64,000 bases of DNA from Caryophanon latum. GTDB lineage: Bacteria > Bacillota > Bacilli > Bacillales_A > Planococcaceae. Below, piece by piece: positions 9,725 through 18,604 of the stretch (position 1 is the stretch's first letter; each line of letters starts with the position of its first letter). The stretch lies in NCBI RefSeq assembly GCF_001700325.1, contig NZ_MATO01000028.1:55615-119614 (forward strand), in the 5' to 3' direction. Made by a program: the position numbers and the translations under genes. The notes beneath the pieces are model-generated. The model saw only the letters and a program-made list of their open reading frames with translations, did no database searches and had not been told where the DNA came from.

Positions 9725-9952
9725 ATGTTATATCCATCAGTAGATGATTTAAAACACAAAGTCGATTCGAAATATTCTTTAGTGAGCATGGCTTCTAAGC
9801 GCGCTCGTCAAATGCAGGAAGTTCAAGGGACGGAGCGTTTAGACAAGTACGTATCATACAAGCCAGTAGGACGCGCACTTGAAGAAGTGGCAAGTGGTAA
9901 GTTACGCATGAAAGCGCAAGCAGCAGGAACAGTATACGAAGACGAAATTTAA
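9725..9952 (+). CDS. rpoZ: DNA-directed RNA polymerase omega subunit
   Basis: 75 residues. Small subunit that clamps the beta-prime C-terminus and helps assemble RNA polymerase. The conserved core DDLKHKVDSKYSLVSMASKR, and KPVGRALEEVASGK, are visible. It starts three bases after gmk, whose end supplies the AAGGGAGAA ribosome site. A hairpin without a T-run separates it from coaBC. Confidence 0.95.
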   Translation: MLYPSVDDLKHKVDSKYSLVSMASKRARQMQEVQGTERLDKYVSYKPVGRALEEVASGKLRMKAQAAGTVYEDEI

Positions 9953-9964
9953 TTACATGCTTAT

Positions 9965-9994
9965 GAGCTCCCGGAGATTTCTCTTTGGGAGCTC
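9965..9994 (+). other. Intercistronic hairpin between rpoZ and coaBC
   Basis: GAGCTCCC (9965-9972) pairs with GGGAGCTC (9987-9994) over a 14-base loop. No T-run follows, so it is more likely an mRNA stabiliser, processing site or partial attenuator than a full terminator. Confidence 0.55.
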
Positions 9995-10017
9995 ATCGTT
10001 TGAAGGGGTGCAAAAAC

Positions 10018-11214
10018 ATGATTGGAAAACATATTTTAGTATGCGTAACGGGTGGGATTGCGGTCTATAAAGCAGTAGCACTTGTAAGTAAATTACAGCA
10101 AGCCGGTGCGGTCGTAAAAGTAATGATGACCGACTCAGCACGTCAATTTGTCAATCCATTAAGCTTTCAAGTAATGTCAAAAAATGATGTGTTTTTCGAT
10201 ACGTTTGATGAAAAGGATTCAAGTGTTATCGCACACATTGATTTAGCGGACTGGGCCGACTTAATCGTCGTCGCACCAGCAACGGCGAACGTCATCGGTA
10301 AAGTTGCAAACGGCATTGCCGACAATATGGTAACGACGACGCTTCTTGCGGCGAGCTGTCCTGTTTGGATGGCACCTGCGATGAACGTACATATGTATGA
10401 CCATCCTGCTGTTGTTCGTAACATTGAGCAGCTTTATGTAGATGGGGTACGCTTTATTGAGCCGTCAGAAGGATTTTTAGCGTGTGGCTATGTCGGCAAA
10501 GGACGGATGGAAGAGCCAGAAAAAATCGTCGAGCTCGTGCGCGCACAGTTCAAGCCAAAAGATCAGCCACTTGCGGGGAAAAAAGTTGTCGTTTCAGCTG
10601 GTCCTACGCGCGAACGCATCGATCCAGTACGCTTTGTGACGAACTTTTCAAGCGGCAAAATGGGCTATGCGATGGCAGAGGCGGCACGTGATTTAGGTGC
10701 GGAAGTCGTACTCGTTTCAGGTCCGGTTGCATTGAAAAAACCAGCAGGCATTCGCGTTGTAGATGTTGAAAGCGCACAAGATATGCTTGAAGCAATAGAG
10801 GCGGAGTACGATGATGCGAATATCGTTGTGAAAACAGCAGCGGTAGCCGATTACCGTCCAAAAAATGCCGCGACGCAAAAGGTGAAGAAAAAAGATGGCG
10901 ATACGTTTATGGAAATGGAGCGCACACCGGATATTTTAGCGACGATTGGACGAAAGAAAACGCATCAGCTATTAATTGGCTTTGCAGCAGAAACGAACGA
11001 CGTCGAAACGTACGCTGAAGGAAAGCTAACGCGCAAAAATGCCGATTATATCGTCGCAAACGATGTAACCGAAGTTGGAGCAGGCTTCAATGCGGATACG
11101 AATACGGTGACGTTAATTGGGCACGGCGGCTACCGCGCGCGCTTTGAGCATATGCCAAAAACGGATTTGGCAAAGCGTTTATTTGAAACGATTTTAAAGC
11201 GAGCTGAGCTGTAA
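10018..11214 (+). CDS. coaBC: Bifunctional phosphopantothenoylcysteine decarboxylase / phosphopantothenate-cysteine ligase
   Basis: 398 residues. Catalyses two consecutive steps of coenzyme A synthesis: CTP-dependent joining of cysteine to 4'-phosphopantothenate (CoaB) and FMN-dependent decarboxylation (CoaC). CoaC half: IGKHILVCVTGGIAVYKA, the active His region IAHIDLADWADL, APATANVIGKVANGIADN, PAMNVHMY and the substrate flap ACGYVGKGRM. CoaB half from about 185: SAGPTRERIDPVRFVTN and FSSGKMGYAMA. ATG at 10018 is preferred over an upstream TTG at 9985 because GAAGGGGTG lies just before it and the family begins here. Its TAA overlaps the priA ATG by one base. Confidence 0.96.
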   Translation: MIGKHILVCVTGGIAVYKAVALVSKLQQAGAVVKVMMTDSARQFVNPLSFQVMSKNDVFFDTFDEKDSSVIAHIDLADWADLIVVAPATANVIGKVANGIADNMVTTTLLAASCPVWMAPAMNVHMYDHPAVVRNIEQLYVDGVRFIEPSEGFLACGYVGKGRMEEPEKIVELVRAQFKPKDQPLAGKKVVVSAGPTRERIDPVRFVTNFSSGKMGYAMAEAARDLGAEVVLVSGPVALKKPAGIRVVDVESAQDMLEAIEAEYDDANIVVKTAAVADYRPKNAATQKVKKKDGDTFMEMERTPDILATIGRKKTHQLLIGFAAETNDVETYAEGKLTRKNADYIVANDVTEVGAGFNADTNTVTLIGHGGYRARFEHMPKTDLAKRLFETILKRAEL

Positions 11215-13622
11215 TGTTTGCACAAGTTATTGTTGATGTTGCGGCATATCCGGTTGACCGTCCATTTGATTATCGCATTCCAGAAAGCTTACAGACGGTG
11301 CTAGAGGTCGGCAGTCGCGTGAAAGTGCCGTTTGGTCCACGCAACGTGCTCGGTTTCGTTGTCGGTATTCGTGCAGAAACGGACGTGCCTACAAATAAGG
11401 TGCGAAATATTTCTGAAGTGTTAGACGTGGAGCCTGTTATAAACGCTGAGCTATTACAGCTTGCAAAATGGTTAAAGCACGAGACGATTTGCTTTGAAAT
11501 TGATGCGCTACAGCTCATGATCCCGTCAGCGCTGCGAGCGAAATATGAAAAGCGCGTTCATTTGCACGTCGCAAGCGAACAGCTACCACCGATGCTACAA
11601 ACAGTGTTTGGCACGAAAACGACCGCGCCGCTTCAACAATTTGAAAAAGCTGGCGCATTGCCGCTTATTAAGCAGGCGCTGCGACTTGGGCATGTGACAA
11701 TTGAAAATGTCGTGAAGCAACAAGGGAAAGTGAAAACGGAGCGCTACGTGTTCATCGAATCGGACGTGGAAAAGCTAGTCGCGATTCATGACAGCGTTTC
11801 AAAGCAGGCGAAAAAGCAGCGTGAGCTCATTGCTTGGATGCAGCAGCACGCAGGACAAATGTATAAGCCAGCAGACATTTGCGAGGTGACAAACATCGGT
11901 GTTGCGGTGCTACATAGCGTCATTGAACGCGGTGCAGCTACGTTTGTGTCGCAGGAAGTGTACCGTGATCCATTTACGAAGGACGTGCATAAAACGACGA
12001 ACTTGCAGCTGACGGACGAGCAAGATTTGGCGCTACTTGCGATTCAAAAAAAGCTCGACGCACAGCAGGCACATACGTTTTTATTGCACGGCATTACCGG
12101 AAGTGGCAAGACCGAAATTTATTTACAGGCAATTGAGCAAGTGTTAGCAGAAGGTAAAGAAGCGATTATGCTCGTGCCAGAAATTGCGTTAACACCGCAA
12201 ATGACCGAGCGTTTTCGTTCACGCTTTGGCGAGCAAGTCGCAGTTATGCATAGCGGCTTATCGACAGGGGAGAAGTACGACGAGTGGCGCAAAATTCAAA
12301 AGGGTGAAGTGAAAGTTGTTGTCGGTGCACGTTCAGCGATTTTTGTGCCGTTTACGAACGTCGGTATTATCATTTTAGACGAGGAGCATGAATCGACGTA
12401 TAAACAAGAAGACGTGCCTCGCTATCATGCACGAGACGTTGCTGTTTGGCGCAGTCAATATCATAATTGCCCAGTTGTATTAGGTAGTGCAACCCCGTCG
12501 TTAGAATCGTTTGCTCGTGCGAAAAAGGGTGTGTATACGCTCTTAACGTTATCGGAGCGTGCGAAACAGCAAAGCTTGCCAACTGTGCACGTCGTCGATT
12601 TACGTGCAGAGCTTGCAAGCGGCAATCGCTCGATGTTTTCGACTGTGCTCGTCGATGCGATGCGCAGTCGCTTAGCACGACGCGAGCAAATTGTGCTGTT
12701 TTTAAATCGCCGCGGTTACTCGAGCTTTGTATTATGTAGAGACTGCGGGACTGTTGTACAATGTAAAAATTGTGATATTTCACTGACGTACCACCGTACA
12801 AATGAAAATTTGAAATGTCATTATTGCGGCTATGAGGAAATGTTGCCTCAGCAATGTCCGTCATGTCAAAGCGAGCATATACGCTACTTCGGTACGGGCA
12901 CGCAAAAGGTCGAGGAGGAAATTCATAAGCTTTTTCCTGAAGCGCGTGTGCTGCGAATGGACGTCGATACAACGTCAAAAAAAGGGTCACATGAGCAGCT
13001 GCTTGATGCGTTTGGCAATAAGGAAGCGGATATTTTACTCGGCACACAAATGATCGCAAAAGGGCTCGATTTCCCGGACATTACGTTAGTTGGCGTGCTT
13101 AGTGCAGACACGTCGCTTCATTTACCGGATTACCGCGCCGCAGAAAAAACGTTTCAGCTGCTAACGCAAGTGAGTGGACGAGCAGGGCGTCACGATAAAC
13201 CAGGTGAAGTCGTTGTACAAACGTATACGCCGGAGCATTATGCAATCGAGCTTGCGAAGGCGCAGGCGTATGTGCCGTTTTATGAGCATGAAATGACGCA
13301 ACGCCGACGCTCAGGACATCCGCCGTACTATTATATTGCGCTCGTGCAAATATCACATGAGGACGTGATGCAAACGATTCGTTACGCGCAGGAGATGGCA
13401 GACTGGCTTCGCATGCATTTACCACAAAGCGTGCGCATTTTAGGACCAACTGCCTCTAGCATCGCTCGCCTTCAAAATAGATATCGCTATCAATGTTTGA
13501 TAAAATATAAAATAGAACCGACGCTCATACCGACGTTGCATGCGCTCATTGCGATGTATCGTGCGGAGTGGGCGAAGCTCGGCGTACAGCTAACGGTTGA
13601 TTTAGATCCGAGTATGATTTAA
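11214..13622 (+). CDS. priA: Primosomal replication restart helicase PriA (protein N')
   Basis: 802 residues, normal length. Superfamily 2 3'-5' helicase that recognises collapsed forks and reloads the replisome. N-terminal 3'-DNA-binding domain about 1-100; Walker A GITGSGKTEIY (Lys299/Thr300), DEEH box, GSATPS motif; the zinc-binding insertion shows paired cysteines (CRDCG, CKNC, CHYCG, CPSC); later motifs are GTQMIAKGLDFP and QVSGRAGR. Translationally coupled to coaBC through taATG. A long antisense frame in its second half is a shadow of this gene. Confidence 0.97.
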   Translation: MFAQVIVDVAAYPVDRPFDYRIPESLQTVLEVGSRVKVPFGPRNVLGFVVGIRAETDVPTNKVRNISEVLDVEPVINAELLQLAKWLKHETICFEIDALQLMIPSALRAKYEKRVHLHVASEQLPPMLQTVFGTKTTAPLQQFEKAGALPLIKQALRLGHVTIENVVKQQGKVKTERYVFIESDVEKLVAIHDSVSKQAKKQRELIAWMQQHAGQMYKPADICEVTNIGVAVLHSVIERGAATFVSQEVYRDPFTKDVHKTTNLQLTDEQDLALLAIQKKLDAQQAHTFLLHGITGSGKTEIYLQAIEQVLAEGKEAIMLVPEIALTPQMTERFRSRFGEQVAVMHSGLSTGEKYDEWRKIQKGEVKVVVGARSAIFVPFTNVGIIILDEEHESTYKQEDVPRYHARDVAVWRSQYHNCPVVLGSATPSLESFARAKKGVYTLLTLSERAKQQSLPTVHVVDLRAELASGNRSMFSTVLVDAMRSRLARREQIVLFLNRRGYSSFVLCRDCGTVVQCKNCDISLTYHRTNENLKCHYCGYEEMLPQQCPSCQSEHIRYFGTGTQKVEEEIHKLFPEARVLRMDVDTTSKKGSHEQLLDAFGNKEADILLGTQMIAKGLDFPDITLVGVLSADTSLHLPDYRAAEKTFQLLTQVSGRAGRHDKPGEVVVQTYTPEHYAIELAKAQAYVPFYEHEMTQRRRSGHPPYYYIALVQISHEDVMQTIRYAQEMADWLRMHLPQSVRILGPTASSIARLQNRYRYQCLIKYKIEPTLIPTLHALIAMYRAEWAKLGVQLTVDLDPSMI

Positions 13623-13716
13623 GAAGAGCTGTTCGCTTTAGTTGGCGGACAAATTGAAACCCAACTATGTGCTGATGACTGTGTTGAACGGGCAGTATAT
13701 GGGGAAGTTAGAGGAA

Positions 13717-13829
13717 GCGTTGCGGCGAGACTTCTTGGGGAAAAGCTCGTGTTTCAAGACCCGACAGACGCGAAGTATGAGTGTCGAGGGGGCTTGAGCC
13801 GAGCCCCAGGAAAGCGAGCCGCAAAACGC
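13717..13829 (+). repeat. Dispersed structured repeat, copy A1 (between priA and def)
   Basis: 113 bp. Outer arm GCGTTGCGGC pairs with GCCGCAA..CGC at the right end. Inside: TTGGGG/CCCCA, GCTCG/CGAGC, TTCAAG/CTTGAG, then an apical hairpin GACGC/GTGTC. It lies in a 286-base gap between genes that are tightly packed in relatives. A further weak inverted repeat (TAGTTGG, 13639-13645, with CCAACTA, 13661-13667) precedes it. Confidence 0.85.
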
Positions 13830-13908
13830 GGACATATCAATATACAAAACAACTAATACAATCGGCAACGACGCCGAATACGCAACGATAGAAAGAGGAA
13901 TAAACACT

Positions 13909-14397
13909 ATGGCAATTAAAGAAGTAGTAAAAGCACCCGCAACAATTTTATCAACAAAAACGAAGGAAGTAGAAGTAATCGACGACTCAATTATCGCGTT
14001 ACTTGATGATTTATACGATACGATGGTAGAGCATGACGGTGTAGGCATCGCCGCACCACAAATTAACGTCGGTTTACGCGTTGCAATCGTTGAGCTTGGC
14101 GAGGACATTTTAGAAATGATCAACCCAATCGTCATCGAAACGAAAGGCGACATCGTAGAAGATATCGAAGGCTGCTTAAGCTTCCCGGACGTATTCGGTA
14201 TGGTAAACCGTCCAACATATGTGAAAATCGAAGCGGCAGATCGTGACGGTCGCATTTATGAGCTGGAGGCAGAAGACTTCGAAGCGCGTGCCATTATGCA
14301 TGAGATCGATCATTTAGACGGCGTATTATTCGATTCAAAAATGACGCGCCAGCTAACGGAAGAAGAGCTAGAACAACTGTACGCTGAGGAGGAATAG
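13909..14397 (+). CDS. def: Peptide deformylase
   Basis: 162 residues. Metalloenzyme that removes the N-formyl group from new proteins. All three family motifs are intact: GVGIAAPQ (44-51), EGCLSFP with the metal-ligand Cys89, and HEIDHLDG with the HExxH-type ligands His131 and His135. RBS AGAGG precedes the ATG. The gene end (GAGGAGGAATAGT) provides the ribosome site of fmt, so the deformylase and the formyltransferase are coupled. Confidence 0.97.
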   Translation: MAIKEVVKAPATILSTKTKEVEVIDDSIIALLDDLYDTMVEHDGVGIAAPQINVGLRVAIVELGEDILEMINPIVIETKGDIVEDIEGCLSFPDVFGMVNRPTYVKIEAADRDGRIYELEAEDFEARAIMHEIDHLDGVLFDSKMTRQLTEEELEQLYAEEE

Positions 14398-14398
14398 T

Positions 14399-15331
14399 AT
14401 GAACATCATATTTATGGGGACACCTGCCTTTTCAGCGCCAATTTTACGCATGCTGCATGAGGAAGGCCACAACATTTTAGCAGTCGTAACACAGCCAGAT
14501 CGTCCAGTGGGGCGCAAAAAAGTGTTAACGCCGACACCTGTGAAGGAAGAAGCATTAGCGCTTGGGCTTCCGGTATTACAGCCGGAGAAGCTACGCGGCT
14601 CAGACGAAATGGCACAAATTATTGCAATGAACGCAGACTTAATCGTTACAGCGGCATTTGGACAAATTTTGCCAAAAGAAGTACTTGATGCACCGCGCCT
14701 AGGCTGCGTGAACGTACATGCTTCACTTTTACCGAAATATCGCGGCGGCGCACCGATTCACCAAGCAATCATTGACGGCGAGGCGGAAACAGGTGTGACA
14801 ATTATGTACATGGCAGAAAAATTAGATGCCGGCAACATCATTTCACAGCGCGCCATTGCGATTGAAGAAGAAGACCATACAGGTGGCATGTTTGATAAAT
14901 TAAGCGTTGTTGGGCGCGACTTATTAAAAGAAACGTTACCATCGCTTGAAGCGGGTACGAACGATTCAATCGTACAAGACGAATCGCTCGTGACGTATGC
15001 ACGCAATATTTCACGCGAGCAAGAGCGCATCGACTGGACGAAATCAGCGCGCGACGTATACAACCAAGTGCGCGGCTTACATCCGTGGCCAGTAGCGTAC
15101 ACGACGATGAATGATGCGAACGTTAAAGTGTGGTGGGCGCAAGTTGGTGGTGACACAACGGAGCTACCTGGAACAGTTGTCGACATTCAAACGGACAAGT
15201 TCGGTGTCGCAACAGGTGACGGTGTGTTGTACATTACTGATTTACAGCCAGCGGGCAAAAAGCGAATGAGCGCAACCGATTATTTACGCGGCACAGGATC
15301 TACGCTACAGATTGGAGATCGCTTCGAATGA
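14399..15331 (+). CDS. fmt: Methionyl-tRNA formyltransferase
   Basis: 310 residues. Formylates initiator Met-tRNA using 10-formyl-tetrahydrofolate. Begins [17 protein letters not shown]; the catalytic region [16 protein letters not shown] holds the Asn-His pair and the SLLPKYRG folate-site signature; the C-terminal tRNA-binding OB-fold covers about 205-310. It starts one base after the def stop and overlaps rsmB by four bases (ATGA), so def-fmt-rsmB are one unit. Confidence 0.97.
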   Translation: MNIIFMGTPAFSAPILRMLHEEGHNILAVVTQPDRPVGRKKVLTPTPVKEEALALGLPVLQPEKLRGSDEMAQIIAMNADLIVTAAFGQILPKEVLDAPRLGCVNVHASLLPKYRGGAPIHQAIIDGEAETGVTIMYMAEKLDAGNIISQRAIAIEEEDHTGGMFDKLSVVGRDLLKETLPSLEAGTNDSIVQDESLVTYARNISREQERIDWTKSARDVYNQVRGLHPWPVAYTTMNDANVKVWWAQVGGDTTELPGTVVDIQTDKFGVATGDGVLYITDLQPAGKKRMSATDYLRGTGSTLQIGDRFE

Positions 15332-16686
15332 GCAAAAAGAAAAAAGAAGTCATTTGGGATGGCAACGTACGTGATGCGGCGTTAACGATTTTATTAACGG
15401 TCGATAAAAGTCAGGCATACAGCAATTTATTACTAAATGATACAATTGAAAAATACCGCATTACCGACGCGAAGGACCGCGGCTTATTAACGGAATTAAC
15501 GTACGGCACGCTGCAGTACAAATATACGTTAGATTATTATTTAGAGCCGTTCATTCGTGGTAACATCGATTTATGGGTACGTTGGTTACTGCGCCTATCA
15601 CTTTATCAAATGCATTACTTAACGCGCATTCCAGCACATGCCGCGGTAAACGAAGCGGTGGAAATTGCGAAGCGCCGCGGACATAAAGGCATTGCATCGA
15701 TGGTAAACGGCATTTTACGTAACGTGCTGCGTGACGATGTTCGAAATGTCGATGAAATTGTTGACGACGTCGAGCGCCTAGCGATTGAAACGTCGCATCC
15801 ACAGTGGCTCGTAGCACGTTGGGTTGAGATGTACGGCTACGAGCAGGCAGGCGATATGCTGCGCGAAAACAACGTGCCACCGCTACAGACGATGCGTGTC
15901 AATACAACACGTGTGACAGTAGAAGAAGCGCTGCAAGTTTTAGAGCGTGAAGGTGTGAAGGCGCGTCGTAGTGACGTTTTGCCAGAGTGCATCCATTTAA
16001 TGAGCGGTACAGCATCGCGCACGTCTTTATTTAAAAAAGGGTTCGCAACGATTCAAGATGAAAGCTCGATGCTTCCGGCGACTGTTTTAGATCCGCAGCC
16101 AGGTGAGCGCATTTACGATATGTGTGCAGCACCAGGCGGCAAAACGACGCATATCGCGGAAAAGATGAACAATGAAGGTAAAGTGCTCGCATCGGATTTA
16201 CATGCGAAAAAATTAAATTTAATTGATGAAAATGTCGCGCGTTTAGGGCTCGATATTGTAGAAGCGATTCCGCTCGATGGACGTAAAGCGGCGGACTTAC
16301 TCGGTGAGGCGAGCTTTGACCGCGTGCTAGTAGACGCACCTTGCTCAGGTTTAGGAGTAATGCGCCGCAAGCCAGACATTAAATATACAAAGCGCGAGGA
16401 AGATTTAGCGAACTTGCAAACGATTCAACTCGCGCTACTTGATAACGCTGTACGCATATTAAAGCCAGGTGGTCGCTTAGTGTATTCAACGTGCACAGTC
16501 GATCGCACGGAAAATGAAGGTACGGTACAAGCATTTTTAGCAAAACATCCGCAAATGGAAGCGGAGCAAATGACGTTGCCACAAAGCTTAATGGACAAGC
16601 AACAAAACGGCATGCTACAAGTATTCCCGCAAGATTTTGGGAGTGACGGTTTTTTCGTAGCGTCGTTTCGTAAAAAAGGAGAATAA
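15328..16686 (+). CDS. rsmB: 16S rRNA m5C967 methyltransferase RsmB
   Basis: 452 residues. N-terminal NusB-like RNA-binding domain (about 1-140) fused to an S-adenosylmethionine-dependent cytosine-5 methyltransferase domain. Visible motifs: [16 protein letters not shown] (SAM binding), [15 protein letters not shown] (the PC catalytic cysteine) and [11 protein letters not shown] (second cysteine). Start overlaps fmt by ATGA. The KKGEF-like family tail is replaced by [11 protein letters not shown]. Confidence 0.95.
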   Translation: MSKKKKEVIWDGNVRDAALTILLTVDKSQAYSNLLLNDTIEKYRITDAKDRGLLTELTYGTLQYKYTLDYYLEPFIRGNIDLWVRWLLRLSLYQMHYLTRIPAHAAVNEAVEIAKRRGHKGIASMVNGILRNVLRDDVRNVDEIVDDVERLAIETSHPQWLVARWVEMYGYEQAGDMLRENNVPPLQTMRVNTTRVTVEEALQVLEREGVKARRSDVLPECIHLMSGTASRTSLFKKGFATIQDESSMLPATVLDPQPGERIYDMCAAPGGKTTHIAEKMNNEGKVLASDLHAKKLNLIDENVARLGLDIVEAIPLDGRKAADLLGEASFDRVLVDAPCSGLGVMRRKPDIKYTKREEDLANLQTIQLALLDNAVRILKPGGRLVYSTCTVDRTENEGTVQAFLAKHPQMEAEQMTLPQSLMDKQQNGMLQVFPQDFGSDGFFVASFRKKGE

Positions 16687-16689
16687 ATT

Positions 16690-17844
16690 GTGTTAGAAAA
16701 ACAACATGAAGAAATGAAAGACCAAATCGAGGAGCGCATTCAAGATTTAGTCGTAGAATCAGCTGCTACACGCCGCATGAAAAAGGAAAAGCCTCAGCTA
16801 AAGGAATCGATTTACTCGCTTCGTTTAGAGGAGCTACAAGCATGGTTAGAAAATAACGGCGAGAAAAAATTCCGCGCTGCTCAAGTGTTTGAATGGTTGT
16901 ACGTTAAACGCGTAAAAAATTACGACGATATGACGAATATTCCAAAAGCATTACGCGATAAATTAGCGGAAAATTTTTTATTGACGACACTTTCAACAAT
17001 CGTGAAGCAAGAGTCACAAGATGGCACGATTAAGTTTTTATTCCAGCTGCAAGACGGCTACTCAATTGAGACAGTATTAATGCGTCACGAATACGGCAAT
17101 TCAATTTGTGTGACGACACAAGTAGGCTGCCGAATCGGCTGTACGTTTTGTGCGTCAACGCTCGGTGGCTTAAAACGTCACTTACTTGCTGGTGAAATCG
17201 TTGAGCAAGTAGTGAAGGTGCAGCAAATTTTAGATGAAACAGAAGAGCGCGTATCATCAATCGTAATTATGGGTATCGGTGAGCCATTTGATAACTACGA
17301 CGCGATGATGAACTTCTTAAAAATTATGAATCATGATAAAGGGCTAAATATCGGTGCGCGTCACATTACGGTATCAACGTCAGGTATCGTGCCAAAAATT
17401 TATGAGTTTGCCGATGAAGAAATGCAAATTAACTTCGCCGTATCGCTGCACGCACCAAACCAGGAGGCGCGTCAAAAGCTAATGCCGATTGCGCGTGCGT
17501 ACAAGTTAAACGAGCTACTTGATGCGGTGAAATACTATACGAAAAAAACAGGTCGTCGCGTCAGCTTCGAATACGGTTTAATGTCAGGTGAAAACGATTC
17601 GGTAGAAATAGCGAATGAATTAGCAGATTTAATTAAAGGTATTAAATGTCACGTTAACTTAATTCCGATTAACTATGTACCAGAGCGCGATTATGTACGT
17701 ACGTCACGCAACAGCATTTTTGCGTTTGAAAAAGCGTTAAAATCACGCGGTGTGAACGTCACGATTCGTCGTGAGCAAGGTGCGGATATCGCAGCAGCGT
17801 GTGGGCAATTACGTGCTCAAGAGCGAGCTGAAGAAACAAAGTAG
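16690..17844 (+). CDS. rlmN: Dual-specificity 23S rRNA/tRNA adenine-C2 methyltransferase RlmN
   Basis: 384 residues. Radical-SAM enzyme that makes m2A2503 in 23S rRNA and m2A37 in some tRNAs. The [4Fe-4S] motif CRIGCTFC has Cys147, Cys151 and Cys154; the C-terminal ACGQLR carries the second catalytic cysteine. The start is GTG at 16690, supported by AAAGGAG six bases upstream. The N-terminus has an extra charged stretch of about 20 residues before the usual [11 protein letters not shown]. Confidence 0.95.
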   Translation: MLEKQHEEMKDQIEERIQDLVVESAATRRMKKEKPQLKESIYSLRLEELQAWLENNGEKKFRAAQVFEWLYVKRVKNYDDMTNIPKALRDKLAENFLLTTLSTIVKQESQDGTIKFLFQLQDGYSIETVLMRHEYGNSICVTTQVGCRIGCTFCASTLGGLKRHLLAGEIVEQVVKVQQILDETEERVSSIVIMGIGEPFDNYDAMMNFLKIMNHDKGLNIGARHITVSTSGIVPKIYEFADEEMQINFAVSLHAPNQEARQKLMPIARAYKLNELLDAVKYYTKKTGRRVSFEYGLMSGENDSVEIANELADLIKGIKCHVNLIPINYVPERDYVRTSRNSIFAFEKALKSRGVNVTIRREQGADIAAACGQLRAQERAEETK

Positions 17845-17854
17845 GTGAACTATT

Positions 17855-18592
17855 GTGAATTTCACAGTCGAATCAGATGTGGGCTTAAAACGAACGGTTA
17901 ATGAAGACCGGGCGCACGTATCGACGCGAGAGGACGGGCTAATGCTCGCGCTTCTTGCGGACGGTATGGGTGGTCATAATGCAGGAGAAGTCGCAAGTGA
18001 CATGGCCATTACGTTATTTGAACAGCATTTTTTACAAGCGGACGAGGAAGTGTTTGCAACGTTTGAGCAAAAGCAAGAGTGGCTAGCAAAAACGGTGAAA
18101 TCAATCAACACGCAAGTATATGACTATTCATTATTGCATGAGCAATGCGCGGGCATGGGCACAACTTTAATTGCAGCACTTATCGATGATGAACATTTCA
18201 CAATTTGTCATATTGGAGATAGTCGCGTGTACACATTTACAGAAACGTTTGCGATGCAAGTAACGCGCGATCATTCGTATGTAAATGTACTCGTGGACCA
18301 CGGCGAAATTAGTGAGGAAGAGGCACAAACACATCCGCGACGCCACGTCATTACGAAGGCAATTGGGACAGAGCGAAAAGTCGAGCCGACGTTTTATGCG
18401 TTTCAGGCGGAGAAAAATATGTATATTCTTCTTTGCTCTGACGGTTTAAGCGATAAATGCAGCGCCGAGGAAATACAGGCGATTTTAGTGCGACAAGATG
18501 AGCTGGAATACCAAGGTCGCATGCTTGTGCAGCTCGCGAATGATAGCGGTGGAGAAGATAATATTTCACTTGTCTTACTTTATAATAGTTAG
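17855..18592 (+). CDS. prpC: PP2C-type protein serine/threonine phosphatase PrpC
   Basis: 245 residues. Metal-dependent phosphatase that opposes the kinase encoded next door. Motifs: VNEDRAHV, LADGMGGHNAGEVAS (metal-binding Asp36 and Gly37), HIGDSRVY, LCSDGLSDK and GGEDNISLVL. The start is GTG at 17855 with a modest AGGTG site nine bases upstream. It ends 12 bases before prkC; the GGGGGTG in the gap serves prkC. Confidence 0.95.
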   Translation: MNFTVESDVGLKRTVNEDRAHVSTREDGLMLALLADGMGGHNAGEVASDMAITLFEQHFLQADEEVFATFEQKQEWLAKTVKSINTQVYDYSLLHEQCAGMGTTLIAALIDDEHFTICHIGDSRVYTFTETFAMQVTRDHSYVNVLVDHGEISEEEAQTHPRRHVITKAIGTERKVEPTFYAFQAEKNMYILLCSDGLSDKCSAEEIQAILVRQDELEYQGRMLVQLANDSGGEDNISLVLLYNS

Positions 18593-18604
18593 GGGGTGTA
18601 AGGT

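Noticed and set aside
12370..13059. 229-codon minus-strand open frame inside priA
   Set aside because: No ribosome site, no recognisable domain, and priA is fully intact in the sense frame. It is a codon-bias shadow.
13717..13829. Repeat copies as ordinary intrinsic terminators
   Set aside because: Intact copies lack a T-run directly after the outer arm, and several gaps already hold a separate standard terminator.
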